Positions 17,961 to 26,848 are shown, numbered from the stretch's first letter. The stretch: DNA of 64,000 nucleotides from Desulfovibrio sp. (GCF_034006445.1 NZ_JAVESS010000012.1:1-64000); one strand, 5' to 3'. Numbers and translations: made by a program. The notes: generated by a model from the sequence alone, not told the origin.

Positions 17961-18019
17961 CCTCGTGTCCGCAGGACACAACAGCCACCTCTCAAAGGAC
18001 AAACCTCGCATACTGCCAC

Positions 18020-18205
18020 GCCGGAGACGGCCCAAACAACATAAAGAAAAAAAGCCTCCGTCCCCGCAGGGCACAAAAGCCACCTTTCAAAGGACAAGCC
18101 CTGTTTTGCTTTCTCTTGAAGCCTTGCCGCGAACGTTTCGCCTCCCCGCTGGAGGCGGCCCAAACAACATAAAGAAAAAAAACCTCCGTCCCCGCAGGGC
18201 ACATG
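18020..18205 (+). repeat. Two short truncated repeats of the array tail
   Basis: The module GGCCCAAACAACATAAAGAA followed by AAAAxCCTCCGTCCCCGCAGGGCAC occurs twice, near 18029 and 18157, 128 bp apart. It is the tail of the 377-bp unit without its body. Confidence 0.75.
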
Positions 18206-18398
18206 CACTTCAATCAAGCGACTGGCCAAAAAACTTAAAAGCACGCAGGAAGCACCGCCCACCGCGAAGGCGGCCCCTTCAACAAATCCCCTTGTGCTCT
18301 TTTCCTCCTCCCGGTAAACAAAAGGCGGGCCTTCACGCACAAGGCGAGGCCGTAACACCAACCAGCAGCCAGGACGCCCCCGGCCCCGGCAGGACAGC

Positions 18399-19487
18399 AT
18401 GATCAACCTTCTCAATCTCACCCTTCCCGAACTGGAAGCATGGACGCAGACAGAACTGGGCGAACCCAAGTTCCGCGCCATGCAGATCTGGCAATGGATA
18501 TGGCAGCGCATGGCCCGTGATTTCGACATCATGACCAACATTTCCCGGCCCTGCCGCGAACGCATGGCCGCCAAAGCCTGCATCGTCTGGCCGGAAGTCA
18601 CCGCTGTGGAAGAAAGCCAGGACGGAACCACCAAGTTTTTGCTGCGCCTTGAAGACGGCGCGCAGGTGGAGACCGTCCTCATCCCCTCGGATTCACGTGA
18701 AGGCGTGCGCCGCTGGACTCAATGCCTTTCCTGTCAGGTGGGCTGCGCCATGGGCTGTACCTTCTGCTCCACAGGGCAGATGGGCTTTGAGCGCAACATG
18801 ACCATGGCCGAAATTCTCGGCCAGATTCTCGTTGCCCGCGAACATCTGGGCGACACACGCCTGCACTGGCCCATGCTGCGCAACATCGTTTTTATGGGCA
18901 TGGGCGAACCCCTGCTGAATTTTAGCGAAGTCATGCGTTCATTGCAGAGCCTCAACAGCGACAAGGGACTGAACTTTTCACCGCGCCGCATCACGGTGTC
19001 CACCTGCGGCATTGAAAAAAACCTCAAGGAACTGGGCGAATGCGGCCTGGCTTTTCTGGCGGTTTCGCTGCACGCGCCCAATCAGGAGCTGCGCGCCCGC
19101 ATCATGCCCAAGGCCGCCCGCTGGCCCCTGGATCGCCTCATGTCCACGCTCCAGTCCTACTCGCTCAACACGCGGGAACGCATCACCTTTGAGTACCTGC
19201 TGCTCGGCGGCGTCAACGACGGGCTGGAGCACGCGCGGGAACTGGTGCCCCTGGTCAATTCCGTCAAAGGCAAGCTGAATCTCATTGTGTACAATGCCGC
19301 TGAAGGCTCGCCCTACGCCGCGCCCAGCCATGAGCGCGTGCTGGCTTTTGAGAAATATCTCTGGGATCGCGGCGTCACGGCCATCCTGCGCAAAAGCAAG
19401 GGACAGGACATCAAGGCGGCCTGCGGCCAGCTCAAGGCCGCCAGACAAAAGGAACAATTGGACGAGAGTGGGGTTGATTACGAATAA
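18399..19487 (+). CDS. rlmN: Dual-specificity RNA methyltransferase RlmN (362 aa)
   Basis: RlmN is a radical-SAM enzyme that methylates C2 of A2503 in 23S rRNA and A37 in some tRNAs. The radical-SAM cysteines are C116, C120 and C123 (CAMGCTFC). Family features include WRWxW-like QIWQWIWQRMARDFD, FMGMGEPLLNF, STCGIEKNLKEL, HAPNQELRARIMP and a carboxy-terminal DIKAACGQL whose cysteine (about residue 341) is in the place of the catalytic methyl-carrying cysteine. The start is weakly supported by a GGCAGGAC sequence upstream. It stands alone after the repeat array. Confidence 0.95.
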   Translation: MINLLNLTLPELEAWTQTELGEPKFRAMQIWQWIWQRMARDFDIMTNISRPCRERMAAKACIVWPEVTAVEESQDGTTKFLLRLEDGAQVETVLIPSDSREGVRRWTQCLSCQVGCAMGCTFCSTGQMGFERNMTMAEILGQILVAREHLGDTRLHWPMLRNIVFMGMGEPLLNFSEVMRSLQSLNSDKGLNFSPRRITVSTCGIEKNLKELGECGLAFLAVSLHAPNQELRARIMPKAARWPLDRLMSTLQSYSLNTRERITFEYLLLGGVNDGLEHARELVPLVNSVKGKLNLIVYNAAEGSPYAAPSHERVLAFEKYLWDRGVTAILRKSKGQDIKAACGQLKAARQKEQLDESGVDYE

Positions 19488-19504
19488 AATGAGTACGCTG
19501 CTTT

Positions 19505-19545
19505 GTGGGGGAGGGACCCTTTTGCATAAGGGTCTCCTCCCCCAC
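19505..19545. repeat. GC-rich palindrome, family C, copy 2
   Basis: GTGGGGGAGGGACCCTTTTG followed by an imperfect reverse complement ending CTCCTCCCCCAC, then CGCCCC. It lies 18 bp after rlmN and may terminate it. Confidence 0.8.
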
Positions 19546-19663
19546 GCCCCCTCCCCCTAAAACCTTTATTGCAGTGTAGCATATATCCACAAGGTGGTTT
19601 CTGATCTGGAGAGGGGGCGACAGAAACAGTGTCTTCCAGATAGCACGCCCAAGATACAAAAAA

Positions 19664-19694
19664 GGCGGCCCGACTTTCAAAGCCGGGCCGCCTT
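19664..19694. terminator. Bidirectional terminator between rlmN and iorB
   Basis: Stem GGCGGCCCG/CGGGCCGCC with an inner CTTT/AAAG extension, A run on the left and TT on the right. rlmN and iorB converge here. Confidence 0.75.
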
Positions 19695-19706
19695 ATCATT
19701 TATAAT

Positions 19707-19857
19707 CTAGAGCAGATTAACTTTGAGAATATACATTCTCAAAGTTTAAGACACGCTCACTTCGGCGTTTAACCGCGCAGATAAACTGCGCTTACGCCTC
19801 CGTAGCGAACGTCTGCTCACGCAGCCGTCAGAGCAATTTAAAAGCTAAATTGCTCTA
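19707..19857. repeat. Dispersed intergenic element, family A, copy 4
   Basis: About 150 bp from TCTAGAGCAGATTAACTTTG to AAATTGCTCTA. Its ends match the other copies while the interior is mostly different, with hairpins at CTTTGAGAA/TTCTCAAAG and GCAATTTA/TAAATTGC. Confidence 0.8.
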
Positions 19858-19858
19858 A

Positions 19859-20006
19859 GGAAGCATTAAAGAGCCTCCTGGAAACGCGCAGTTATTTTGT
19901 TTGGCAAGGCGCAATCTTTTTTTGAAGCAGGAGTGGACTCTTCCGTCCTCGACTGTTTCAAAAAAAGGGAAGCAACGCCGCCAAACGGAATAAATCAGCG
20001 TTTCCC
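19859..20006. repeat. Dispersed intergenic element, family B, copy 1
   Basis: About 148 bp from GGAAGCATTAAAGAGCC to AGCGTTTCCC. It contains GAGCCTCCTGGAAACGCG, TTTGGCAAGGCGC and GGACTCTTCCGTCCTCGACT, all shared with the copy at 61282. GGAAACGCG and the terminal GCGTTTCC form an inverted repeat. Confidence 0.85.
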
Positions 20007-20021
20007 TAAAAACCGACGCTA

Positions 20022-20630
20022 TCAGCCCTTGAGGGCCTTCTTGCCAAGTTCCAGAGCGTGCAGGTTCACTTCCTGAAGCTTGGCCGGCAGGAACTTTTTA
20101 ATGGCCGCTTCAAGCGCGTCAACGCCAAAGGGCAAAACGCCCGATGCGCAAACGGCGCTCAAAAGCACGGTATTGCCGCTCTGCACGGAGCCTGCCTGTA
20201 TTCCCAGTTCACGACAGGGAATGAAATGGCACAGCCCCGCCACTTCGCGCACGCTGGCTTCAATGCGGCTCATGGCGGGATAGTCGGCCTTGCCCAGCGA
20301 CACGCTTAACGGCGGCATGGGATCGCTGCTGGAAAATACCGCGCCGCCCTTTTTGAGATAGGGCAGGCCGCGCAGGGTTTCCAAAGGTTCAAAGCCAAGC
20401 ATGACGTCGGCCTCGCCCAGGTCCAGCTTGGGCGAACGCCAGCCGCCGAGCAGCATGACCGATTCAACCACGCCACCCCGCTGGGCCATGCCGTGCACCT
20501 CGCCAGCCACAACGTCCAGCCCGGCTTCAAGAGCCGTACGGGCCAGCAGGGTCGTGGCGGTCAGGGTACCCTGCCCGCCCACACCAGTAAAATACACGCG
20601 CATGCGCTTCTGGTTGTTCTGCATAGTCAT
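20022..20630 (-). CDS. iorB: Indolepyruvate ferredoxin oxidoreductase, beta subunit (202 aa)
   Basis: IorB is the gamma/beta-type partner of IorA in the cytoplasmic oxidative decarboxylation of aryl pyruvates to acyl-CoA. The amino end MRVYFTGVGGQGTLTATTLLA is the characteristic GxGGQG nucleotide-fold motif, followed by GEVHGMAQRGGVVESVMLLG. It follows iorA directly. GTG 20639, adjacent to the iorA stop, is also in frame, but ATG 20630 has GGTGAG just upstream and is chosen. Confidence 0.92.
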   Translation of the reverse strand: MTMQNNQKRMRVYFTGVGGQGTLTATTLLARTALEAGLDVVAGEVHGMAQRGGVVESVMLLGGWRSPKLDLGEADVMLGFEPLETLRGLPYLKKGGAVFSSSDPMPPLSVSLGKADYPAMSRIEASVREVAGLCHFIPCRELGIQAGSVQSGNTVLLSAVCASGVLPFGVDALEAAIKKFLPAKLQEVNLHALELGKKALKG

Positions 20631-20639
20631 TGTTCTCAC

Positions 20640-22496
20640 CTATCCCTGACGCTTGCGCGCCTTGAAGGCCCCGGGGGCCACCTGCAAACATACCATGCAG
20701 CCCGTGCAAAGGGTCGCGTCCACGGCCAGATTGTCCCCACTGCGGTAAAAGGCGGGGCAGGCAAGCTGCTCAAGGCAGCGCATGGCCTCAGGCCCCTGCT
20801 GCGCCACCTCCGCCACCTGGGGCGAGGTCTTTTTGAGCTGGCGGCGGGCATACAGCACGCAGGGCTCTTCGGTGATGAGCACACGTACGCCGGGCTTGCT
20901 CTTCATTTCTTCCAGAGTCTTGGTCAGAGCCTTGATGTTGAAGGCCCGCACCTTGGCAACCTCGGTCACGCCCATGCCGCGCACAATGGTCTCTATGTCC
21001 ATGTGGCTGCTCATGCCGCCGAGCACATCCTGCAGCATGCCGGGGTTGGGCTGGTGCCCCGTCATGGCCGTGGTGCCGTTGTCCAGAATGACCATGAGCA
21101 CGTTGTGCTGGTTGAACACAGCGTTGGCCAGCCCGGTCATGCCGGAATGGAAAAAGGTGGAGTCGCCGATAAAGGCGATGACCGGCTTTTCGGAGGCGCG
21201 GGCAAAACCGCTGCCCGCCGAGATGGACGAACCCATGCAGACAAGAAAATCTGCTGTGCGCAGGGGCGGCAGAAGCCCCAGGGTGTAGCAGCCGATGTCG
21301 CTGGAGTAGTAGGCGTCGTCGCCGAAAACCTGGCGCACCGTGTAGTACACGGCCCTGTGCGAACAGCCGGGGCAAAGGTTGGGCGGACGGCCCGGCAGAT
21401 CCGACTCGGCGCTGCGCGGTTCCTGCACGTTACAGGAAACCCCCAGCCACTGCGCGAGATCGCGCGTGACAAGGGTGGTGGAGTACTCGCCCTGATGCGT
21501 GAGAATGTCGTTCTTGCCGTCAATGACCACAGTCAGCCCGCGCTTCTGCGCCAGGGCGCGGATGTCCTGCTCCAGCAGGTCTTCCCCTTCCTCCAGCACC
21601 AGCACGCGCTTGCACTGGTTCAGGAAGGTGCAGATTTTTTCTTCCGGCAGGGGCCAGGTCATGCCCAGTTCCAGCACACGCACGCGGTCTGTCCAGTCAT
21701 TGGAGGCAAGCGCGTCGGCCAGATAGTTGCGCGAAACGCCGCTGACAATGATGCCCAGATCCGTGGGCGCTGAGGGTTCGGTAACCGTATTGAAGGGGCT
21801 TTGCTCCGCAATCTGGCGGGCGCGGGCCACAATTTCGTCCAGCGCCACATGCCGCCTGCGCGCCACGGCGGGCACGGGCACGAAACGCGCAGGATCGCGG
21901 CGGAAGTCCACCTTGGGCTGCGGCGCGGGCAGATCGTCAAAATCCACCGGGCCGCGCATGTGACTGATGCGCGTAGTGGTGCGCAGCAGCACGGGTTGCT
22001 CAAGCTGGCGGGCAAGGCTGAAGGCCGCGCGGGTCATGTCCTTGGCTTCCTGGGCCGAGGCAGGCTCGAAACAGGGCAGCATGGCAAAGCGCGCGTAATA
22101 GCGGTTGTCCTGCTCGTTCTGGCTGGAGTGGCAGCCGGGGTCGTCAGCGGTGAGCACCACCAGCCCGCCGGGCAGGCCAGTGTACACGGCCGTGAACAAC
22201 GGGTCGGCGGCCACGTTGAGGCCCACGTGCTTCATGGTCACAAGACTCAGAGCGCCGCCCAGGGCAGCACCCGCCGCCACTTCCATGGCGACCTTCTCGT
22301 TGACGGAATACTCCAGCCGGTAGCGCCCTTCGCCGCCGATGCGGTGAAATGTGTCCGGCACTTCGGATGAAGGTGTGCCCGGATAACAGGTGACGATGTG
22401 CACGCCCGCCTCAAGGGCGCCGCGCACTATGGCCTCATTGCCCAACAACAAATGACGCTCACCGTGAGCGCCGTGCAACAGGGGGTTGTTGCTCAT
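20640..22496 (-). CDS. iorA: Indolepyruvate ferredoxin oxidoreductase, alpha subunit, reduced ferredoxin domain (618 aa)
   Basis: IorA binds thiamine diphosphate and passes electrons from aryl pyruvates through iron-sulfur clusters to ferredoxin. The pyrimidine domain is at the amino end (VTCYPGTPSSEVPDTFH). The TPP-binding part includes CPGCSHRAVYY and IGDSTFFHSGMTGLANAVFN. The carboxy-terminal ferredoxin domain usually holds two [4Fe-4S] clusters. Here only LACP and CTGCMVC remain, and the expected last cysteine is alanine (CLQVAPGAF), so one cluster can be built and the other is lost. A GGGAGGA ribosome-binding sequence precedes the start. Confidence 0.94.
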   Translation of the reverse strand: MSNNPLLHGAHGERHLLLGNEAIVRGALEAGVHIVTCYPGTPSSEVPDTFHRIGGEGRYRLEYSVNEKVAMEVAAGAALGGALSLVTMKHVGLNVAADPLFTAVYTGLPGGLVVLTADDPGCHSSQNEQDNRYYARFAMLPCFEPASAQEAKDMTRAAFSLARQLEQPVLLRTTTRISHMRGPVDFDDLPAPQPKVDFRRDPARFVPVPAVARRRHVALDEIVARARQIAEQSPFNTVTEPSAPTDLGIIVSGVSRNYLADALASNDWTDRVRVLELGMTWPLPEEKICTFLNQCKRVLVLEEGEDLLEQDIRALAQKRGLTVVIDGKNDILTHQGEYSTTLVTRDLAQWLGVSCNVQEPRSAESDLPGRPPNLCPGCSHRAVYYTVRQVFGDDAYYSSDIGCYTLGLLPPLRTADFLVCMGSSISAGSGFARASEKPVIAFIGDSTFFHSGMTGLANAVFNQHNVLMVILDNGTTAMTGHQPNPGMLQDVLGGMSSHMDIETIVRGMGVTEVAKVRAFNIKALTKTLEEMKSKPGVRVLITEEPCVLYARRQLKKTSPQVAEVAQQGPEAMRCLEQLACPAFYRSGDNLAVDATLCTGCMVCLQVAPGAFKARKRQG

Positions 22497-22572
22497 GCTT
22501 CCTCCCGGCTCCGACGCGTGGCGCGCGGGCCGCTTCTGCTAAATGCAAGGTGCGCCCGGTGGCGCGCTTTTA

Positions 22573-22614
22573 TTGCACAACAACCCGCAGTGCTGTGCAT
22601 GCTGCGGGTTGTTG
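22573..22614 (-). terminator. Hairpin downstream of the YfgM-like gene
   Basis: Stem ACAACAACCCGCAG / CTGCGGGTTGTTGT (14 bp) around an 11-base loop. It lies between the end of the 22625 gene and the iorA start on the same strand. There is no clear T run, so it is an uncertain terminator. Confidence 0.6.
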
Positions 22615-22624
22615 TATGAAATCG

Positions 22625-23395
22625 TTACGGCTTTGCCTGTTCTGGCTGCGCGGTTTTTTGACCGCCCTTGTCCGCATCCGAAGCGGCCTTGGCGACCGGA
22701 GCGCTGGGCGCGGCTTCCGCAGCGGCCAGCTTGGGGTCAAGTTCGGCAGCGCGGGCGCGCAAATAGCTGCTGTTGACGCCGTCAGTCTCACGGGCCAGGG
22801 CCAGATAGGTACGGGCCGCCAGTTCATTTTGACCGGCGGCAATGGCGGCTTCAGCCATCATCTGCCGTAGCTGCGGAGCGTTGGCCGCGCCGGGCTGGGT
22901 GTTTTGCAGCCCTTGCAGCAGGGTCAGGGCTTCGGCGTTTTTGCCAGCCTTGAGCAGGGCTCCGGCCTCGCCAAGAGAGGCGGACAGGCTGAAAGCGCCG
23001 TCAGTGCTTTTGGCGGCCTTGGCGTAAGCCTGGGCGGCGGTGGCATAATCGCCGTTTTCAAGGGCGCTGTGCGCCAGGGCCATATAGGCGGCAAAACGGG
23101 TGGAAGAGGGGGCGCCCTCCGCCAGTTGCGAAAGAGCCTTGACCTGATCCGCGCCCTGATTCTGTATGAGGGTGCGCGCCAGGGCGTCGCGGGCTTCTTC
23201 CGCCCGGGAGTCGCCGTGCCAGTTATAGATGCCGGTACCAATGAGCACCAGAAGAAACAGCACCAGCACGCCAGCGATAAGACCGGCATGACGCAGCATG
23301 AATTGCAGAAGAGGCGCACTCTCCTGGCTTACTTCCAGTTGCAGGTCACGCAGCAGGGGCGCGTCGTCCGCGCCTTGATTCTTTTGCGGATTCAT
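22625..23395 (-). CDS. YfgM-like membrane-anchored TPR protein (256 aa)
   Basis: One membrane helix at residues 37-57 (AGLIAGVLVLFLLVLIGTGI) follows a short cytoplasmic segment. The rest is a helical repeat domain of alanine-rich TPR-like units (YMALAHSALENGDYATAAQAY; ALLKAGKNAEALTLLQGL; ARTYLALARETDGVNSSYL), and a low-complexity Ala/Lys/Pro tail ends the protein. The layout matches the YfgM family, which in E. coli associates with the SecYEG translocon and periplasmic chaperones. That role is inferred from layout only. It is divergent from proA. Confidence 0.6.
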   Translation of the reverse strand: MNPQKNQGADDAPLLRDLQLEVSQESAPLLQFMLRHAGLIAGVLVLFLLVLIGTGIYNWHGDSRAEEARDALARTLIQNQGADQVKALSQLAEGAPSSTRFAAYMALAHSALENGDYATAAQAYAKAAKSTDGAFSLSASLGEAGALLKAGKNAEALTLLQGLQNTQPGAANAPQLRQMMAEAAIAAGQNELAARTYLALARETDGVNSSYLRARAAELDPKLAAAEAAPSAPVAKAASDADKGGQKTAQPEQAKP

Positions 23396-23579
23396 GTATC
23401 AAAAACTCCTTAGGGGCGAGATCGCCGCCATTTCCGGCGTGCAAGCAGAGCGCGCACGTTGAGGACGGACTCAGGACGGAAGTCTTCTTCATAGGCCACA
23501 AACGGTCCTTCTGTCAAAACAAATATCCCCGGCCAGGACCGCAAATGCGCGCCCACAGCCGCTGTTACAAGGAGTTCGC

Positions 23580-24851
23580 ATGACGCCATCGGAAAAAATG
23601 GCGCGCCTTGGCGCGCAGGCTAAAAACGCGGCGCGCGCCATGACCAGGGCTACGCCCGATTCCAAAAACAGGGCTCTGCTGGGGCTGGCCGAAATTTTGC
23701 GCGAGCGCGAGGCGGACATTCTGGCCGCCAACGCCCGTGACGTCGAAGCCGCAAGGAGCGCCGGGCAGGACTCCGCCCGCCTTGACCGCCTCACGCTCAC
23801 CCCCATCATTATGGAAGAGATGCGCGCGGCCTGCGCCCACGTCGCCAACCTGCCCGATCCGGTGGGCGCTACCGAAAGCCAGTGGCAGCGCCCCAACGGC
23901 CTGCTGGTGGGCAAGATGCGCATTCCCCTCGGCGTCATCGCCATGATTTACGAGGCCCGCCCCAATGTCACCATTGACGCGGCCATTTTGTGCATCAAGG
24001 CTGGCAATGCCGTCATCCTGCGCGGCGGCAGTGAAGCCCTGCACTCCAACACGGCTCTGGCACAGGCGCTTCAGGACGCCATGGTGCAGGCTGGTCTGCC
24101 CGCCGAAGCCGCACAGCTTGTGACCGTGCCGGGGCATGAGGCCGTCAACGCCCTGTGCAAGCTTGACCAGTACATTGACGTCATCATCCCCCGTGGGGGC
24201 GAAGGGCTTGTGCGCGCCGTGACCGAGGCCGCCACCATGCCCGTGCTCAAGCATTTCAAGGGCGTGTGCCACGCCTATATCGAGCCGGACGCCGACCTTG
24301 AGAAGGCTCTGGACATCGTGTTCAACGGCAAGGTGCAGCGCCCCGGCGTGTGCAACGCGCTGGAATGCCTGCTGGTTCACAAGGACGTGGCCGCGCGCTT
24401 TCTGCCCATGGTGGCGGAAAAGCTCGGCGCCGCCGGTGTGGAATTTCGCGCCGACGCCACTGCCCTGCCGCTTATGGGCAAGGCTCCCGCAGGCAGCGTC
24501 GTGCCCCAGAAACCCGAGGATCTCGGGCAGGAGTTCCACAACCTCATCCTTGCCGTGCGCGTGGTTAAGGATATGGACGAAGCCCTGGATCACATTGCCC
24601 GCTACGGCTCCAATCACACGGAAATCATCTGCACCAACGACCACGCCAAGGCCATGCGCTTTCTGCGCGAGGCCGACGCCTCCATGGTGGCCGTCAATGC
24701 GTCCAGCCGCTTCAACGATGGCGGCCAGCTGGGCCTTGGGGCGGAAATCGGCATCTCCACCTCCAAGCTGCACGCATACGGGGCCATGGGGGTGGAAGAA
24801 CTGACCACCACCAAGTTTGTGGTGCTTGGCCAGGGGCAGGTGCGGCAGTAG
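23580..24851 (+). CDS. proA: Gamma-glutamyl phosphate reductase (423 aa)
   Basis: ProA reduces gamma-glutamyl phosphate to glutamate semialdehyde with NADPH in proline biosynthesis. It is an aldehyde-dehydrogenase fold enzyme. Visible motifs are IPLGVIAMIYEARPNVTIDA, AGNAVILRGGSEALHSN and the catalytic cysteine C258 in RPGVCNALE. The carboxy end GRFG-like NASSRFNDGGQLGLGAEIGI is typical. An AAGGAG ribosome-binding sequence precedes the ATG. Its stop codon overlaps the GTG start of nadD, forming an operon of three genes. Confidence 0.96.
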   Translation: MTPSEKMARLGAQAKNAARAMTRATPDSKNRALLGLAEILREREADILAANARDVEAARSAGQDSARLDRLTLTPIIMEEMRAACAHVANLPDPVGATESQWQRPNGLLVGKMRIPLGVIAMIYEARPNVTIDAAILCIKAGNAVILRGGSEALHSNTALAQALQDAMVQAGLPAEAAQLVTVPGHEAVNALCKLDQYIDVIIPRGGEGLVRAVTEAATMPVLKHFKGVCHAYIEPDADLEKALDIVFNGKVQRPGVCNALECLLVHKDVAARFLPMVAEKLGAAGVEFRADATALPLMGKAPAGSVVPQKPEDLGQEFHNLILAVRVVKDMDEALDHIARYGSNHTEIICTNDHAKAMRFLREADASMVAVNASSRFNDGGQLGLGAEIGISTSKLHAYGAMGVEELTTTKFVVLGQGQVRQ

Positions 24852-25666
24852 TGACGGCGAACCTCGGCTCACACGAGACGGCGGCCGGTTCGGGTTCCGA
24901 TGGTTCGGGTTCCGGCGCGGCGGCTCCCCATGCCACAGTTTCCGGCGGGGCGGTTTCCCGCGTGGGGGCAGGCCCGCGCGGCCGGGCCATTTTGGGCGGC
25001 AGCTTCAATCCCCCGCATGTGGGGCATCTGCGTCTGGCCATTGAGGCCGCCGAAGCCCTGACCCCCCTGGTGACCGGCGTGGATCTCGTGCCCTGCGCCG
25101 TGCCGCCGCACAAAACCATGACAGGCATGCTGCCCTTTGATCTGCGCGCCCGCATGGTTGAAGCCAGCATCACCGACCTGCCCTTTCTGCGTTGCAACAG
25201 GCTTGAAGGGCAACGGCAGGGGCCATCCTATACATGGGACACGTTGTTGGCCTATCGTGAGGTCGAGCCGCAAACAGAACTGTATTTCATCCTGGGCAGC
25301 CCGGACTTTGCCCTGCTGCCCACCTGGCACAGGGGGCTGGAACTGCCGGGCCTGTGCAACTTTGTTGTGGTGCCGCGCGACGGGCAGGCCGCGCGGGACG
25401 TGATCGCCACGGCGCAGCGGCTGTGGCCCGAAGCCCGCGAGCGCGCCCCCCTTGTGGGCGACGGCCCCTGTATGGGCCTGCCCGGCGGCGGGCTGGCGCA
25501 TTTTCTGCCCTTGCCCTGGCTGGACGTGAGCGCGTCGCGCCTGCGCAGCTTGTGGCTGGCAGGCCGGAGGGTGGATTTTCTGCTGCCTCGGGCGGCTTTT
25601 GAAATTCTGAAGCAGAGCGAGAAAACCGTACAGGCACACTGGCGACAGACGGAGCCGACATGCTGA
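24851..25666 (+). CDS. nadD: Nicotinate-nucleotide adenylyltransferase (271 aa)
   Basis: NadD joins nicotinate mononucleotide and ATP to give deamido-NAD. The nucleotidyl-transfer motif is GGSFNPPHVGH (about residues 48-58) and the second, SxTxxR-like, is VSASRLR near the carboxy end. The GTG start shares bases with the proA stop codon (TAGTG). This gives a 45-residue Gly/Ser/Ala-rich extension before the normal beginning of the fold (RAILGG), so a later start such as GTG 24964 is possible. The last bases overlap the next gene. Confidence 0.9.
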   Translation: MTANLGSHETAAGSGSDGSGSGAAAPHATVSGGAVSRVGAGPRGRAILGGSFNPPHVGHLRLAIEAAEALTPLVTGVDLVPCAVPPHKTMTGMLPFDLRARMVEASITDLPFLRCNRLEGQRQGPSYTWDTLLAYREVEPQTELYFILGSPDFALLPTWHRGLELPGLCNFVVVPRDGQAARDVIATAQRLWPEARERAPLVGDGPCMGLPGGGLAHFLPLPWLDVSASRLRSLWLAGRRVDFLLPRAAFEILKQSEKTVQAHWRQTEPTC

Positions 25667-26478
25667 CAACCGCGCCCAAGGACATACGCGAAAATGTGGC
25701 AAGAGCCCTAGGGTATCTGCGCAAGGATGAGGTGGAGCGTTCGCTCCTGGTCATGTGCGAGGCTCTGCGGCGCATGGCCGAGGTCAAGATGCTGCGCTCG
25801 GCCCGGACGGAACTGGACAGCCAGGTCAATGATTTTCTGTCCACGCTGGTGCACCATCCGTGCATGCAGCCACTGCTGGACCCGGCCCGGACGGGCAATC
25901 CCAAAAACATTCCCTTTCAACAGGGCAAGGAAGCGGCACTGGCCACAGTGATGGACGGCCTTGCCAAGATTCTGCAAAAAGAATCCGAAAATTGCGTTCA
26001 GGCAGAAGCCACAGCCCGTAGGGCAAGAAAAAAACATCTCATTGATACCGGCCTGCAATTTATACGCGAAGGGCAGACCGCCAAGGGGCGCGCCTTTCTC
26101 AAGCGTGTGATTGAAGAATTCCGTCAGGAAGACGGCATCCGCGTTCAGGTGGCCCAGATTTTTGCCGCCGCAGGTCTGCATCAGGAAGCCGCCGAAACAT
26201 ATGAAGAAGCCATTGCCAAACAACAGCGCGACCCTGCCGCCTATACTGGTGCGGTAGCCTCCTGGATGGAACTGCTCGAATATGAAAAGGCCGAGGCCGT
26301 CTACAGGGCGGTACTGCGAACCTTTGGCGGGCACCCTTCCACCTATGGCAAGATGGCGAAGCTGTATCTCGTCTGGCACAAGCGCCAGAAGGCAGAAGAA
26401 ATGGCCCTGCGCGCACTGCACGATGACCCGGAACAGGCGGACGCTCTGGAAGTGATGACCGCGCTGGAACGCAGGTAG
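25660..26478 (+). CDS. TPR-repeat protein of unknown function (272 aa)
   Basis: Helical repeats fill the carboxy half (LIDTGLQFIREGQTAKGRAFL, AAETYEEAIAKQQRDPAAY, EKAEAVYRAVLRTFGGHPSTY, KAEEMALRALHDDPEQADAL), with an amino-terminal helical domain of its own. It has no signal peptide or membrane segment. The start codon overlaps the nadD stop by seven bases, so it is the third gene of the proA-nadD operon. Its role is unknown. Confidence 0.75.
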   Translation: MLTTAPKDIRENVARALGYLRKDEVERSLLVMCEALRRMAEVKMLRSARTELDSQVNDFLSTLVHHPCMQPLLDPARTGNPKNIPFQQGKEAALATVMDGLAKILQKESENCVQAEATARRARKKHLIDTGLQFIREGQTAKGRAFLKRVIEEFRQEDGIRVQVAQIFAAAGLHQEAAETYEEAIAKQQRDPAAYTGAVASWMELLEYEKAEAVYRAVLRTFGGHPSTYGKMAKLYLVWHKRQKAEEMALRALHDDPEQADALEVMTALERR

Positions 26479-26563
26479 TCCACTATAACGCCTGGCCATT
26501 GCCATTCAAAAAAAGATGCGCTATAGACAGCCTTCCGGTCGCGGGCGCAACGCCCTGACCTGC

Positions 26564-26657
26564 GGAGAGGTAGCGAAGCTGGCCGTAACGCGCTCGACTC
26601 GAAATCGAGTTGTCCCTTAATCGGGGCACGTGGGTTCGAATCCCACCCTCTCCGCCA
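26564..26657 (+). tRNA. tRNA-Ser (anticodon CGA), integration target
   Basis: The acceptor arms GGAGAGG and CCTCTCC pair, the discriminator is G and CCA is encoded. The anticodon stem TCGACTCGAAATCGA carries the anticodon CGA, followed by a long variable arm typical of class II tRNA-Ser, then GTGGGTTCGAATCCCAC as the T arm. The last 25 bases are repeated downstream as att copies. Confidence 0.95.
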
Positions 26658-26659
26658 TT
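26635..26659 (+). other. att copy 1 (within the tRNA-Ser 3' end)
   Basis: 25-bp direct repeat running from TTCGAATCCCAC to CTCCGCCATT, comprising the T loop, T and acceptor stem 3' strands, CCA and two further bases. Perfect copies lie at 43840 and 52014. The integrase begins 190 bp downstream, the normal arrangement for a tRNA-targeting element. Confidence 0.95.
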
Positions 26660-26682
26660 TTTATGTTTCTTACAGTCCAATA

Positions 26683-26724
26683 AAGTCCGGAAAGCAAGCA
26701 ATAAAGCAGCTTTCCGGACTTTTT
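26683..26724 (+). terminator. Terminator downstream of tRNA-Ser
   Basis: Arms AAGTCCGGAAAG and CTTTCCGGACTT around a 15-base loop, then T residues. It lies inside the island side of the junction, so the element restores a terminator for the tRNA. Confidence 0.8.
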
Positions 26725-26848
26725 CTTTCCAGCGACGTCCAGCGAATATATACACAATCCATCTTGTGCGGGTATATAACCGGGGTAGATAAAAACTTGC
26801 AAAAATTTTATATACCCAAGGAAAGAAACCCTGAAAAAAGGATGGAAT

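Noticed and set aside
16474-18682. Several open frames on both strands within the 377-bp array
   Set aside because: They repeat with the unit, have no ribosome-binding sites, and differ only where the repeats differ; the array is better read as non-coding.
23565-24872. 435-codon minus frame opposite proA
   Set aside because: Shadow of proA; the catalytic motifs are on the plus strand.
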